From NCBI GenBank assembly GCA_966674685.1, contig CBKWJC010000029.1, forward strand, positions 1-64,000: a stretch of 64,000 nt of DNA, written 5' to 3'. Each line of letters opens with the position of its first letter. The first letter of the stretch is position 1. Below, piece by piece: positions 1 through 8,651 of the stretch. Made by a program: the position numbers and the translations under genes. Below the pieces are notes generated by a model, which was given only the letters and a program-made list of their open reading frames with translations, ran no database searches and was not told where the DNA came from. The stretch comes from Thainema sp966674685 (GTDB lineage: Bacteria; Cyanobacteriota; Cyanobacteriia; Phormidesmidales; Phormidesmidaceae).

Positions 1-46
1 TTTTTGGGGAGGGAGGGTGGGTTGGGTTGGTCCTTTTTTTTACCCT

Positions 47-61
47 CCCCCCCCCCCCCCC
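47..61. repeat. 15-base C homopolymer
   Basis: A run of fifteen C follows a T-run and a G/T-rich stretch that fills the first 40 bases. Nothing coding is seen here. The composition is unlike the rest of the window and could be a contig-end or assembly artefact, or a real slippage-prone tract. Confidence 0.8.
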
Positions 62-109
62 ACCAAAATGTCCGTGTCCTAATAGAGCTGACTACAGCTA
101 TACAAATCT

Positions 110-1732
110 CTAGCGGGCGCTACTGCCGAGGATAAAGAGACTAATCATGGTGGCGCTGTTCCAAAGGCTGTGGAGCAGCATGGGAGCCAGCAAATTCCGC
201 GATCGCGAATAGATAAATCCCAGCACCATGCCCAGCGTTGTCAGCGGCAGGACTTCCGAGAAGCTGAGGTGGGCAATGGCAAATAGGAGGCTGCTGGCCA
301 GAATCGCACCGCTGACGGGCATATAGCGGGTGAGAGAGGGCAGCAGGAAGCCGCGAAATAGCGTTTCTTCAAATAGTGGAGCTGCGATCGCAGCCGTCAG
401 AAAGAATACAATCAGCGCCACTGAGTCGCCTTCTTCTAGCACGGTTTGCAGCAGGGGATTACTGCCGCCTTGACCGTTCCAGATCTGCTGGTTGACCAGC
501 GACACTCCAATCATCAGCGGCAGCGCCACCAAATAACCACCAACGCCCCACAGCGGCCAGCGGCCAATCAGCTTGAACTGGAACCAATCGGCAGGCAGCG
601 GCAAATAAGCACGAATTGACCAGTAGAGGACAGCAATGCCTCCTGCTGACATCAGTACGTAATAGGCTAGGGAATAAATCGCTCGCTCTCGTCCAGAGAA
701 CTGGCTGCTGTTGACGCCCAAGATTCCCAGCAAAATCGGCAGCAAAAACTGACCGACAAAAAAGAAACCGACGACAAACACCTGCCAAATCGTCTCCCCA
801 GTCCACGGCACTTGCCACCTTTCGTCACTGTTGCGGGTCAGGATCGACTGCCGCCGCTTGATCAGCCACTGAATCGAAAGCGCGATCGCAATACCAACCC
901 CAGCGATACTGCCCATCACGGGCAGCGCGCCGATGAACAGCAGTTTGATAAAGGTCTGCTGGGCAACGGCTTGTTCTGTGGCTGCGAGTTCTGCGAGAGC
1001 ATCCTGCCGCTGCTGGAGTTCATAAAGCTGCTCTAGAGCACGGTAGCGAAACCAGCCGTCCAGGTTTTGCTGAACAACGGTTTCGGCATTGGGCGCAATT
1101 TGAGCTGGGTCACTCCATAGACCGCTTAGAACTTGAGCCGTTTCAGTCGAATTAGCATTTGGACTTGAAGTGTTGGCAGAAGTTGCAGCGGAATCTGACC
1201 CATTATCGACATCAACTGGCTCAATCTGTGACCAGATTTTGAGCGCCTCTTGTCGCTGTCCCGTTTCTGTTTTGAGAATGCCCAGTCGTAGATCAAGCTG
1301 ACTGAGCAATGGCTGTAACTGCTGAATTGAGCGCAGAATTTGGCGTGGACTAGAGGACGTTGGTTCAAGTCCGCTTTCGGCTGGTGCAACGGGGGTCAGC
1401 TCCTCAAGCTGAGTTTGCGATCGCGCCAAATTCTCCTCGGCTTCTTTCCGCACCGATTCATACTGCTCAATCGCAGTTTCCAGCGGTTTTTGACCCACTA
1501 AAGCTTGTCGAAATGAGGCAGCTTCCTCTGCTTCAACTAAATCACCGCCTTGCCATTCGGTGGCTTGCAGCAGCAGGTCGGTTTGATAAAGCTGTAGACG
1601 GCTCGTGACCTGTGGCTCGTTTAAGCTACCAACCAGCGTACTGATAATCGGAATCGCCACCAGGATCGTTAGCGCACCTAAAACGAGAAGTTTAATTGCT
1701 CTGAAACCAGACTCTTTACCGTGATCGGCCAT
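110..1732 (-). CDS. CPBP family intramembrane glutamic endopeptidase
   Basis: A membrane protease of the CAAX/Abi (CPBP) family of about 540 aa. An N-terminal membrane helix is followed by a long extracytoplasmic region rich in Q, E and A with coiled-coil character (about residues 35-260), then a multi-spanning C-terminal domain. The family motifs are visible: EETLFRG around residue 455, a His in FAIAHLSF about 30 residues later, and LLHSLWNS near the end; these supply the catalytic Glu/His set. The ATG at 1732 has GGAG six bases upstream; an in-frame GTG at 1744 would add four residues but lies on that site. The substrate cannot be told from sequence. The long N-terminal region is larger than in minimal CPBP proteins. 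Confidence 0.85.
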   Translation of the reverse strand: MADHGKESGFRAIKLLVLGALTILVAIPIISTLVGSLNEPQVTSRLQLYQTDLLLQATEWQGGDLVEAEEAASFRQALVGQKPLETAIEQYESVRKEAEENLARSQTQLEELTPVAPAESGLEPTSSSPRQILRSIQQLQPLLSQLDLRLGILKTETGQRQEALKIWSQIEPVDVDNGSDSAATSANTSSPNANSTETAQVLSGLWSDPAQIAPNAETVVQQNLDGWFRYRALEQLYELQQRQDALAELAATEQAVAQQTFIKLLFIGALPVMGSIAGVGIAIALSIQWLIKRRQSILTRNSDERWQVPWTGETIWQVFVVGFFFVGQFLLPILLGILGVNSSQFSGRERAIYSLAYYVLMSAGGIAVLYWSIRAYLPLPADWFQFKLIGRWPLWGVGGYLVALPLMIGVSLVNQQIWNGQGGSNPLLQTVLEEGDSVALIVFFLTAAIAAPLFEETLFRGFLLPSLTRYMPVSGAILASSLLFAIAHLSFSEVLPLTTLGMVLGFIYSRSRNLLAPMLLHSLWNSATMISLFILGSSAR

Positions 1733-1891
1733 ACCGCTCTCCACACGTTCACTGTTAGGCAGGGTTGCCCTTGGAACATTATGAAGTGAAACTCTACATT
1801 TTGTCGGCTTCTCAGCGACATAGCCAAATTAAGCAAAATGCCACCCGCAAGACACGGTAGAATTCTTCTGGCTTAACAGGAGGGCAGACCG

Positions 1892-3229
1892 CTGAAGACT
1901 CGTATTATCATCGTCCGGCATGGCGAAAGTACCTACAACATTGAATCCCGCATCCAGGGACATTGCGACGAATCCACGCTGACCGAAACAGGGCGACAGG
2001 GAGCAATTCAGGCGGCTCAGGCACTGCAAGGTATTCAAATTGATGCCGTGTATGCCAGTCCCTTCAAACGGGCAAGAGAGACGGCTGAGTTGATTGTGGC
2101 TCATACCAATGCGCCCGCGCCTACGTTTTCGGATGACCTGAAAGAGGTGAATCTGCCGCCCTGGGAGGGGATGACCTTTGATCAGGTGAAGGCCCAGTAT
2201 CCCACTGAGTACAAAATTTGGCGGCAAGAAACCCATAAGCTGGTGCTGCAAGTTGAGCAGCCAGACGGCATTGTCGAATTTCGGCCACTGCCGGAGCTGT
2301 ATGAGCAAGCGCAGCGCTTTTGGGATGCCACCCTGTCCCAGCACGAAGGTCAAACCATTCTGCTTGTCGGCCACAGCGCCATTAATCGAGCCTTAATTAG
2401 TACGTTGATTGGTCTTGGCATTGAGCGGTTCTCCTCGCTCTACCAGTCCAACTGCGGCATTAGCATTTTGAATCGCGACTCGGCTAGCGGCACTGTCCAG
2501 ATTGAGTCGATGAACTTAACGGGACATTTGGGGCAACCTGTGCCTCGACCTCGGCGATCGCATTCTGGTGTTCGAGTACTGCTGGTGCGCCACGGTGAAA
2601 CGGAATGGAATCGCCAGAAGCGGTTTCAGGGTCAGATTGACGTGCCGCTCAACGACAACGGTCGCAAGCAGGGGCAGCTCGTGGCCGACTTTTTAAAGAC
2701 GATTCGGATTGACCGAGCCGTCAGCAGTTCGATGCTGCGTCCCAAAGCAACGGCAGAAGCCATTTTGCAGCATCATCCCGATGTGGATCTGGTGCTGGAT
2801 GATGGACTGCGGGAAATTAGCCACGGTTTATGGGAAGGCAAGCTGGAATCGGAAATTGAAGCCGAGTTTCCTGGCGAGCTAGAGCGCTGGCAGAGTACGC
2901 CCGAAGTGGTGCAAATGCCGGAAGGCGAAAACCTACAGCAGGTCTGGGAACGGGTGGTGATTGCTTGGCAGAACCACATTAAAGACTGTGGCGATCCAGA
3001 GGAGTTGCTGACCTTACTGGTCGTTGCCCACGATGCGGTAAATAAGGCTATCCTGTGTGATGTTGTGGGGTTGGGGCCAGAGGCGTTCTGGGTTTTCAAA
3101 CAGGGCAACGGTGCCGTCAGCGTGATTGACTATCCCCAAGGTTTGAACGGTCGCGCCATCCTGCGGGCATCGAACATTACCACTCACTTTGGCAGCGTGT
3201 TGGATACCACCGCAGCAGGTGCGCTTTAA
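1892..3229 (+). CDS. Two-domain histidine phosphatase (phosphoglycerate mutase-like), CTG start
   Basis: A protein of 445 aa with two tandem histidine-phosphatase domains, each with its own RHGE box: IVRHGESTYN at residues 7-16 and LVRHGETEWN near residue 231. The second catalytic His of each domain lies in VGHSAINRAL and VAHDAVNKAI. The family acts on phosphate esters; duplicated forms in cyanobacteria are usually called phosphoglycerate mutase or alpha-ribazole phosphatase-like, and the substrate is unknown. Start: the first ATG (2048) lies inside domain 1 and would delete its catalytic box. The only plausible upstream codon before the in-frame stop at 1874 is CTG at 1892, preceded by AGGAGGG (1878-1884) with a 7-base spacer. 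The pyrC-like gene follows 11 bp downstream. Confidence 0.88.
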   Translation: MKTRIIIVRHGESTYNIESRIQGHCDESTLTETGRQGAIQAAQALQGIQIDAVYASPFKRARETAELIVAHTNAPAPTFSDDLKEVNLPPWEGMTFDQVKAQYPTEYKIWRQETHKLVLQVEQPDGIVEFRPLPELYEQAQRFWDATLSQHEGQTILLVGHSAINRALISTLIGLGIERFSSLYQSNCGISILNRDSASGTVQIESMNLTGHLGQPVPRPRRSHSGVRVLLVRHGETEWNRQKRFQGQIDVPLNDNGRKQGQLVADFLKTIRIDRAVSSSMLRPKATAEAILQHHPDVDLVLDDGLREISHGLWEGKLESEIEAEFPGELERWQSTPEVVQMPEGENLQQVWERVVIAWQNHIKDCGDPEELLTLLVVAHDAVNKAILCDVVGLGPEAFWVFKQGNGAVSVIDYPQGLNGRAILRASNITTHFGSVLDTTAAGAL

Positions 3230-3240
3230 AGGAACTGTGC

Positions 3241-4512
3241 ATGACTCGTGAACTGTTACAACAGGTGCGACTGCTTGATCCGTTAACGGATACGGATCAG
3301 GTGACAGACGTGCTGATTGAAGATGGCGTCATCACTGCGATCGCACCTTCACTGTCCCCCGCTGCAGCCGATTCCACACAAAGCATCACAGCGCAAGGAT
3401 GCATTCTTGCCCCCGGTTTAGTTGACCTCTATAGCCACAGCGGCGAACCCGGTTTTGAAAGTCGCGAAACCTTGGCTTCACTCAAAGCCGCTGCCGCCGC
3501 TAGTGGCTTTACTCGAATTGCGGTTTTGCCAGATACCGATCCGCCGATTGATCAGCCCAGCCAGGTGGCAGCCCTGCAAGCCCAGTGGTCACGGTCGGCT
3601 ACTCCAAATCAACCCAGGCTGTATCCCTGGGGCGCATTGACGCTGGGTGTAAAAGGAGAACAGCTGGTCGAGTTTGCGGAACTGGCCGATGCGGGTGCGG
3701 TTGGCTTCGCTGATGGCTATCCGATTCAGAATCCGGTGCTGCTGCGACGATTACTTGAATTTTTGCAGCCGATGCAACGACCGATTGCGCTGTGGAGTTG
3801 CGATCGCACCTTATCCGGCGATGGTACGGCCAGGGAAGGGTTGGATTCGATTCGGTTTGGTCTACCTGGCAATCCGGCGCTGTCCGAAACCGTGGCCTTA
3901 ACCTCGATTTTGGAATGCGTTGCGGCCATTGGCACTCCGGTTCACATCATGCGCGTCTCCACCGCCCGCAGTGTGGCGCTAATTCACGCCGCCAAAGATC
4001 GGGGATTGCCGATTACTGCCAGCACAACCTGGCTGCACCTGCTGTGCAATACCGGGGATTTAGCGACCTATGACCCCAATCTGCGACTTGAGCCTCCCTT
4101 GGGCACACCTGCCGATCAGCAGGCACTGATTGAGGGGATTAAGACAGGCGTAATTGATGCGATCGCAGTTGACCACAGCCCCTACACCTACGAAGAAAAA
4201 ACGGTTGCCTTCAGCGAAGCCCCACCGGGAGCGATCGGCTTAGAGTTGGCATTACCCTTACTCTGGCAGCAGTTGGTGGAATCCCAAACGTTGTCCGCAC
4301 TGGAACTCTGGCGAGCCTTGAGCGTTAATCCGGCTAACTGCCTCAACCAGTCACCTGCTCGCGCACAGGTCAATGCCCCAGCCGAACTGGTGCTATTTGA
4401 TCCGGCTAAATCCTGGGTTGTCAATGCGGGAACATTGCGATCGCAATCCTTCAACACCTCCTGGCTCAACCAAACCATTCAAGGCAAAGTTCAACGCATC
4501 TGGATATCCTAA
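3241..4512 (+). CDS. Dihydroorotase-like protein, metal ligands degenerate
   Basis: Amidohydrolase-superfamily protein of 423 aa resembling type I dihydroorotase (PyrC) throughout. The ligand motifs are eroded. The usual DxHxHxREPG reads DLYSHSGEPG (residues 62-71), with the first His replaced by Tyr and the substrate-binding Arg by Gly. The central His region reads HIMRVSTARS, and the C-terminal DHAPH box reads DHSPY (Asp kept, His lost). Known analogues are the inactive PyrC-like subunits that support aspartate carbamoyltransferase in some bacteria. A structural or regulatory role in pyrimidine synthesis is therefore likelier than catalysis; that is inference. The gene starts 11 bp after the phosphatase gene, probably in one transcript. 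carA and carB lie elsewhere in the window. Confidence 0.82.
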   Translation: MTRELLQQVRLLDPLTDTDQVTDVLIEDGVITAIAPSLSPAAADSTQSITAQGCILAPGLVDLYSHSGEPGFESRETLASLKAAAAASGFTRIAVLPDTDPPIDQPSQVAALQAQWSRSATPNQPRLYPWGALTLGVKGEQLVEFAELADAGAVGFADGYPIQNPVLLRRLLEFLQPMQRPIALWSCDRTLSGDGTAREGLDSIRFGLPGNPALSETVALTSILECVAAIGTPVHIMRVSTARSVALIHAAKDRGLPITASTTWLHLLCNTGDLATYDPNLRLEPPLGTPADQQALIEGIKTGVIDAIAVDHSPYTYEEKTVAFSEAPPGAIGLELALPLLWQQLVESQTLSALELWRALSVNPANCLNQSPARAQVNAPAELVLFDPAKSWVVNAGTLRSQSFNTSWLNQTIQGKVQRIWIS

Positions 4513-4701
4513 ATCTCTACAGCCCCCTTGCTCCCCTGCTCCCCCGCCCCTCATGCTCCCGCTCCCGTACCTGTAGAACATCAGCGCAAACAATATCCGT
4601 CGTCTCAAAAATTCACCAGAGCAAAATCCAAAACCATCAGGATTCACTCAACTGCCACCGTAAAGAGTGGGTAATATCCAAATTCACCGACTCTTTTCAA
4701 T

Positions 4702-5142
4702 ATGAGAATTTCTTACAAATCACCCTCTGTGCTGCTTGGCTTATCCGTCCTGGGCGGTCTGATTGCCCAGAATCCAGCAGCAGCTGACGATCTAGACGGG
4801 TTCTTTGCCGAATATGATGCGCTGCGAGTGTCAACCTGCACGGTTGATCAAGACGCTGCCCGCTACCACTTTCAAAACATGGTGGCTCCCTCGACTGTGC
4901 GAGCCTATAGTCGCCTATCCCAGAAAGGATCTGTGGTGATTATGACTCCCGGCTGTCATCGGATTGGTATGCCAGTTGCGATCGCACCCACAGGTCAAGT
5001 TCGCGCTGTTTCGCCAACAAACCAGCGAATTGTCATCCGCACCTCATCGGTACAGAGCAACCCCACCCTTGCAGCCCGCGCAGTGGCAACTCCAGAAGTT
5101 GTCCCGCCCGCCTATCAACAAGTTGTAGCCTGGAATAATTAA
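4702..5142 (+). CDS. Secreted hypothetical protein
   Basis: A 146-aa protein with a clear signal peptide: basic start, hydrophobic core VLLGLSVLGGLIA and a likely cut after NPAAA near residue 28. The mature part has two Cys (in STCTVDQ and MTPGCHR) that could form a disulfide. No family is recognised. HIP1 is present in the reading frame and codon use matches the neighbours, so it looks native. No convincing Shine-Dalgarno site precedes the ATG. A hairpin follows the stop codon directly. Confidence 0.7.
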   Translation: MRISYKSPSVLLGLSVLGGLIAQNPAAADDLDGFFAEYDALRVSTCTVDQDAARYHFQNMVAPSTVRAYSRLSQKGSVVIMTPGCHRIGMPVAIAPTGQVRAVSPTNQRIVIRTSSVQSNPTLAARAVATPEVVPPAYQQVVAWNN

Positions 5143-5145
5143 AAT

Positions 5146-5184
5146 CCGATAGTCTGCCGCCGCTTCATGGCAGTGGACTATCGG
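5146..5184 (+). terminator. Hairpin after the secreted-protein gene
   Basis: CCGATAGTC (5146-5154) pairs perfectly with GACTATCGG (5176-5184), with a partial inner stem. It lies four bases after the stop codon of the upstream gene. There is no T-run, so it is a possible transcription end or mRNA-stabilising structure. Confidence 0.5.
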
Positions 5185-5376
5185 ACGGCGGTGCCCAACT
5201 CTACAAACGGTTAGCTCACTCGCGTCTGGCAAACAACCTTTTCCGATGCAGTTTTACCAGATGCAAGCGATCAGCTTCTGTGAAGTCTGTTTGAAAACCC
5301 ACAATTTAAAGCATTTGGGAGCATCCCGTTTTTGCAAATAGTCCTTATATACTCCACCCGTGTGGAGAAACGCGGT

Positions 5377-5392
5377 ATTTTTCATGAAAAAT
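5377..5392. promoter_or_regulatory. 16-bp perfect palindrome, right-hand core repeated at 6399
   Basis: ATTTTTCATGAAAAAT is a perfect palindrome just beyond the 3' end of the membrane-protein gene 5421-6206. Its 12-bp core TTTTCATGAAAA recurs at 6399-6410 on the other side of that gene. It is a candidate protein-binding site; no regulator is known. Confidence 0.5.
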
Positions 5393-5420
5393 GCCTTGTA
5401 TTCCTATACAAAGCCCGATA

Positions 5421-6206
5421 TTAAATGTTTTTCAGACGTCCTCTCAGTTTTTGGGAAGCATCTAGAATTCTTTTCTTAAATCGCAACTGATATCTATCAA
5501 TTTTGCCAACTTCCGTTAACGTATAGCAGAAAATCAAGCTTGTTATTATCATCTCTCCACCATCCTCTATTACAACCAGGAGCAGATTGATAATCCTCAA
5601 AAACCAGCTATACATACCAGTCGTTGTTGACTCTTCATACATAACTTGAGTTATTGAATGAACGATATCGACTGCTACTCCAAAAAAGGCTAGAGCCAGC
5701 ACTAAATAGACAATTCGCCGGGAGTTCCGCTTAAAGGCGCTTGATCCTCTCTGATAGGCGAATCCAATCACGACTAGGAAAAATAAAGCTGCTAAAAGAG
5801 ATACGATTATCTCCCCATAATCTTGGATTCTCATCATCATCCAAGTTTCACTTCGCGGTGCGAAACCCAATTTATTAAATATCAGATTTCCAAGATTTTC
5901 GTGAACTAGAAAAGCATCATCAGCTAATAGATAACCAAAGAATAAACTCCAAGCAAAATAAGACCGCTCGATTAATAAACCAATGGCAGATAAGTTCAGA
6001 ATAGACCAAAAGAATTTAATATACTGAAAAAATTCTGCATAGCTGCGATCATGATTGATGCTAAACATCGAGCTGCTGAATATTGGGCTTGAGGTAATGG
6101 AAAAATAGGCTCGTAAAATGTGAATGACAATAAATACCACATCACCCAAAAGGAGTAAACCTAGTAAATATATCAACAGGAAATCATATGATTTAGACGA
6201 TTTCAT
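5421..6206 (-). CDS. Multi-spanning membrane protein, unknown function
   Basis: A 261-aa integral membrane protein with about six hydrophobic helices: residues near 10-33, 60-85, 90-105, 135-155, 167-190 and 205-235. Polar motifs sit inside or next to helices (DDAFLVHENLG, VDIVHSI, VIEDGGEM) and could bind a metal or substrate, but no family is recognised. The DNA is clearly more AT-rich than its neighbours and has no HIP1 site, which suggests acquisition by transfer. The gene stands alone, is flanked by matching palindromes (5377 and 6399), and has Pho-box-like repeats upstream. Confidence 0.7.
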   Translation of the reverse strand: MKSSKSYDFLLIYLLGLLLLGDVVFIVIHILRAYFSITSSPIFSSSMFSINHDRSYAEFFQYIKFFWSILNLSAIGLLIERSYFAWSLFFGYLLADDAFLVHENLGNLIFNKLGFAPRSETWMMMRIQDYGEIIVSLLAALFFLVVIGFAYQRGSSAFKRNSRRIVYLVLALAFFGVAVDIVHSITQVMYEESTTTGMYSWFLRIINLLLVVIEDGGEMIITSLIFCYTLTEVGKIDRYQLRFKKRILDASQKLRGRLKNI

Positions 6207-6684
6207 GAATGCAGTGTCCTTTGAAGAAGAGTCAGCGAAAATTCTCTTAATTCCTTTAAATCTGAATAATTTCCATACGATACGGAGATTATGTATCGCT
6301 GGTCACAAATGAAATCCTGTTTCAGAACTCCATAGCTTGGTCTTATCATAGGCAAAACTTAACCTAAGGTTAAGTATTTTCACCTCTGGTTAACCTAATT
6401 TTCATGAAAACTCAGTACAGGCTTCCGTATGAGCATGACTTCGGTTAAGGAGAGCAGGCTGGAGATACGGTGCCGCTCCTCAAAGTAGAGTCTGATATGA
6501 GCTACTGATATGAGCTAGGAGTCTGCTGCTTCAATTGGATGATTTTGATGGAGCTGTGTGAAGTGCAGCACACCAACTGTCGAAGACTTGCTTGGCGCGA
6601 TCGCAGATAGCCGAAAACAGTATGCTTCTTGTCCTGAGGGGATTGACGTAGAGAGCGTTTGTTTTCGGGATCGACGCAGCCCAT
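6207..6684. other. Intergenic region with palindromes; no gene seen
   Basis: 478 bp upstream of the membrane-protein gene. It holds the repeat cluster at 6357-6410. The 6411-6684 part shows nothing I can support beyond one HIP1 site near 6598. Confidence 0.6.
6357..6410 (-). promoter_or_regulatory. Pho-box-like repeats and TTTTCATGAAAA palindrome
   Basis: ACTTAACC/GGTTAAGT forms an inverted repeat (6357-6375). Read as direct repeats, CTTAACCT (6358), GTTAAGTA (6369) and then TTTCACCT (6378), GTTAACCT (6389) are spaced 11 bp within each pair. This resembles the cyanobacterial Pho box (PyTTAAPyPy[T/A], 3-bp spacers) bound by SphR/PhoB-type regulators. TTTTCATGAAAA follows at 6399-6410. The cluster lies 150-200 bp upstream of the membrane-protein gene. 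Assignment is inference. Confidence 0.4.
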
Positions 6685-7413
6685 TTAGGGCGATATCGGG
6701 CAGTAGTTATGCATCACGCGACCAAAGCCGCGCAGTTGTTCAAAATAGGTGCGGCTCACGATATCTCCGTTGGTTGCGAGCCGATCGATGCCGATGCCGT
6801 TGCGGCCTTGGTTGCGGCCTGAACTGTGGATATATTCGTCGTCACCCAGGCACAGACCGACATGGGTGGCCTTTTCCGGGGGGCCAAAAAAGACGAGGTC
6901 GCCTGGTTGCACTTCCGCTTGTTCAATCGGATCGGCAAATCCCTCCTGCTGATAGGCATCACGGGGAATCCAAATGTCCACAGATTGAAAAGCGGCCTGC
7001 ATCAGGCCGGAACAGTCGTAATTCGGCGCAACCGTGCCGCCCCAGAGATATTCATTGGGCTGGTTCATAGCCGCTTGGGTAAACGCGATTACCTCAGGTA
7101 AGCGGGCGGCGATATCCTCTCGGTCGTAGACAGCGGGTTGGTAGGGAGCAGGTGCGATCGCAAGTTTCTCCAAATCATCTACCCGTAACCAGCCGGGATA
7201 GCCATCTTCTTCGAGACGGACGTAGAGATAGAGTGGAGAGGTGGAATTTTCAGGAGATTGAGCGGGCAGGCTTTCAACTCGGAGCTGGCGGTTCTGGGCG
7301 GCTTGGGTGACGAGGCTGTTTGCTTCAGGCGGCAAATCTGGAGTTTTGTAGAGATTCAGATTGGCCAAACATAGATAGGACTGATTGAGCTGAAGTTCAG
7401 AGAGTGTAACCAT
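6685..7413 (-). CDS. C40 NlpC/P60 cell-wall endopeptidase with SH3 domain
   Basis: A peptidoglycan endopeptidase of 242 aa. An SH3-like domain occupies about residues 5-85, followed by an NlpC/P60 domain (about 100-235). The catalytic triad is visible: Cys134 in YDCSGLMQAAF, His184 in THVGLCLGD and His196 in YIHSSG. Characterised cyanobacterial relatives (Anabaena and Nostoc) cleave gamma-D-Glu to diamino-acid bonds in stem peptides and recognise a free N-terminal L-Ala; this protein has the same layout and length. No signal peptide is seen, which fits the cytoplasmic recycling role proposed for the group. It is divergent from a beta-lactamase-like gene 35 bp away, so the two share a promoter region. 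Confidence 0.9.
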   Translation of the reverse strand: MVTLSELQLNQSYLCLANLNLYKTPDLPPEANSLVTQAAQNRQLRVESLPAQSPENSTSPLYLYVRLEEDGYPGWLRVDDLEKLAIAPAPYQPAVYDREDIAARLPEVIAFTQAAMNQPNEYLWGGTVAPNYDCSGLMQAAFQSVDIWIPRDAYQQEGFADPIEQAEVQPGDLVFFGPPEKATHVGLCLGDDEYIHSSGRNQGRNGIGIDRLATNGDIVSRTYFEQLRGFGRVMHNYCPISP

Positions 7414-7448
7414 AAGATAACCGTGAGATAAGCCCGTTTTGTGACACC

Positions 7449-8390
7449 ATGACCTTTTTTCAGCGCGACCCAGACCTCCAGCAGTCGTTAGAAACCATCC
7501 TGAATGAAACCTGGGCCGAGTTCCCGACTCTGGCTGAGAACCAGATTGCAGCTACCTGGATTGTGTATGACGAGCCGATTATTGTAAATACGGGCGGTGC
7601 CCTGAGTGCAAATGAATTTTGGCAGCATAAACCCAGAGGATCCGTTTACCGAGGGGTTGAGCGGATTTATCCGGCCAGTATCGTCAAGCTGTTCTATCTG
7701 GTGGCGGTGCAGGAATGGTTGGAAACCAACATGATTCAGTTTTCTGCGGAACTGGATCGAGCGGTGACGGACATGATCGTAGACTCTAGCAACGATGCGA
7801 CGAGTCTGGTTGTCGATGTCCTATCCGGCACCACCAGCGGCCCCGAACTACCGCCTGGCCCGTTTGAAACCTGGCAGTATCAGCGCAATATCGTCAATCG
7901 CTACTACGAATCGCTACAGTGGCCGGAGTTGGCGACAATCAATGTCAATCAGAAAACCTGGTGTGATGGAGCTTACGGGCGGGAGCGCATTTTTCTCGGC
8001 GAACTGATGCAGCAGCGCAATATGCTGACCACCAATGCCACAGCCCGATTGCTGCATAGCATTGTCGGTGGCGTGGCGGTTTCATCAGTGCGATCGCAAC
8101 TGATGATGCAGTTAATGTATCGCAGTCTGCACCCGGCAGATTTGGCAGCGAATCCGCTCAATCAGGTTAGGGGCTTTTTGGGAGCCGGACTCCCGCCAGC
8201 GGCGCGGCTCTGGTCAAAAGCGGGACACACAAGTCAGGTGCGGCATGATGCGATCTACGTTGAAATGCCGGAGCTGTTGCCGTACTTGCTGGTGGTGTTT
8301 ACGGAAGGGGAAGCCCAGAGCCAGTCGGAGGAACTGTTGCCGTTTGTGTCGCAGCGAATTGTGGAGCAGATGCCAAAGCGTTCAATGTGA
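7449..8390 (+). CDS. Serine hydrolase, class A beta-lactamase-like
   Basis: A 313-aa protein of the penicillin-binding/beta-lactamase fold. The catalytic Ser77-x-x-Lys80 is in PASIVKLF, the second box Ser113-Ser-Asn115 in DSSNDAT, and the third box is KAG (in LWSKAGHTSQ) where beta-lactamases have KTG. There is no signal peptide, so a resistance beta-lactamase is unlikely; a cytoplasmic peptidase or amidase acting on D-amino-acid or muropeptide substrates is more plausible. The divergent NlpC/P60 gene supports a cell-wall recycling context (inference). Confidence 0.8.
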   Translation: MTFFQRDPDLQQSLETILNETWAEFPTLAENQIAATWIVYDEPIIVNTGGALSANEFWQHKPRGSVYRGVERIYPASIVKLFYLVAVQEWLETNMIQFSAELDRAVTDMIVDSSNDATSLVVDVLSGTTSGPELPPGPFETWQYQRNIVNRYYESLQWPELATINVNQKTWCDGAYGRERIFLGELMQQRNMLTTNATARLLHSIVGGVAVSSVRSQLMMQLMYRSLHPADLAANPLNQVRGFLGAGLPPAARLWSKAGHTSQVRHDAIYVEMPELLPYLLVVFTEGEAQSQSEELLPFVSQRIVEQMPKRSM

Positions 8391-8408
8391 TGTGATGTTG
8401 ACATAGCC

Positions 8409-8610
8409 GTAGGGGCGAATGGCCATTCGCGTTTAGCGTAGCCGTATGATCCCCCGCTGTCGCCGCCCCCTGTAGCCCTTCGGGCATGGCTTCGCTTAGA
8501 AAAAAGGGGCTATTCCAACTTTGGCTCAAAGTTCCCCCTTTTTAAGGGGGATTTAGGGGGATCTAGCAGAGTGCCGCGCTAAACACATACGAATCGCCAT
8601 TCGCCCCTAC
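8409..8610. repeat. Intergenic element with 21-bp inverted ends
   Basis: Positions 8409-8429 and 8590-8610 are inverted repeats with one mismatch, each carrying the core GGGGCGAATGGCCATTCG or its complement. The ~200-bp interior holds two related G/C-run blocks around 8529-8565 (CCCCCTTTTTAAGGGGG and a direct repeat of TTAGGGGGAT type). No reading frame is present. The structure is MITE-like and of a type common between cyanobacterial genes. Confidence 0.6.
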
Positions 8611-8651
8611 AAGGGCGTTCGTCCTTACACTAGATTTTTTTCCTACAGAAT

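Noticed and set aside
1829..2374. Minus-strand frame of 181 codons
   Set aside because: It lies antisense to the histidine phosphatase; the sense strand has the catalytic motifs.
7449..8390. Resistance beta-lactamase
   Set aside because: No signal peptide and the third motif is KAG; the neighbours are cell-wall recycling genes.
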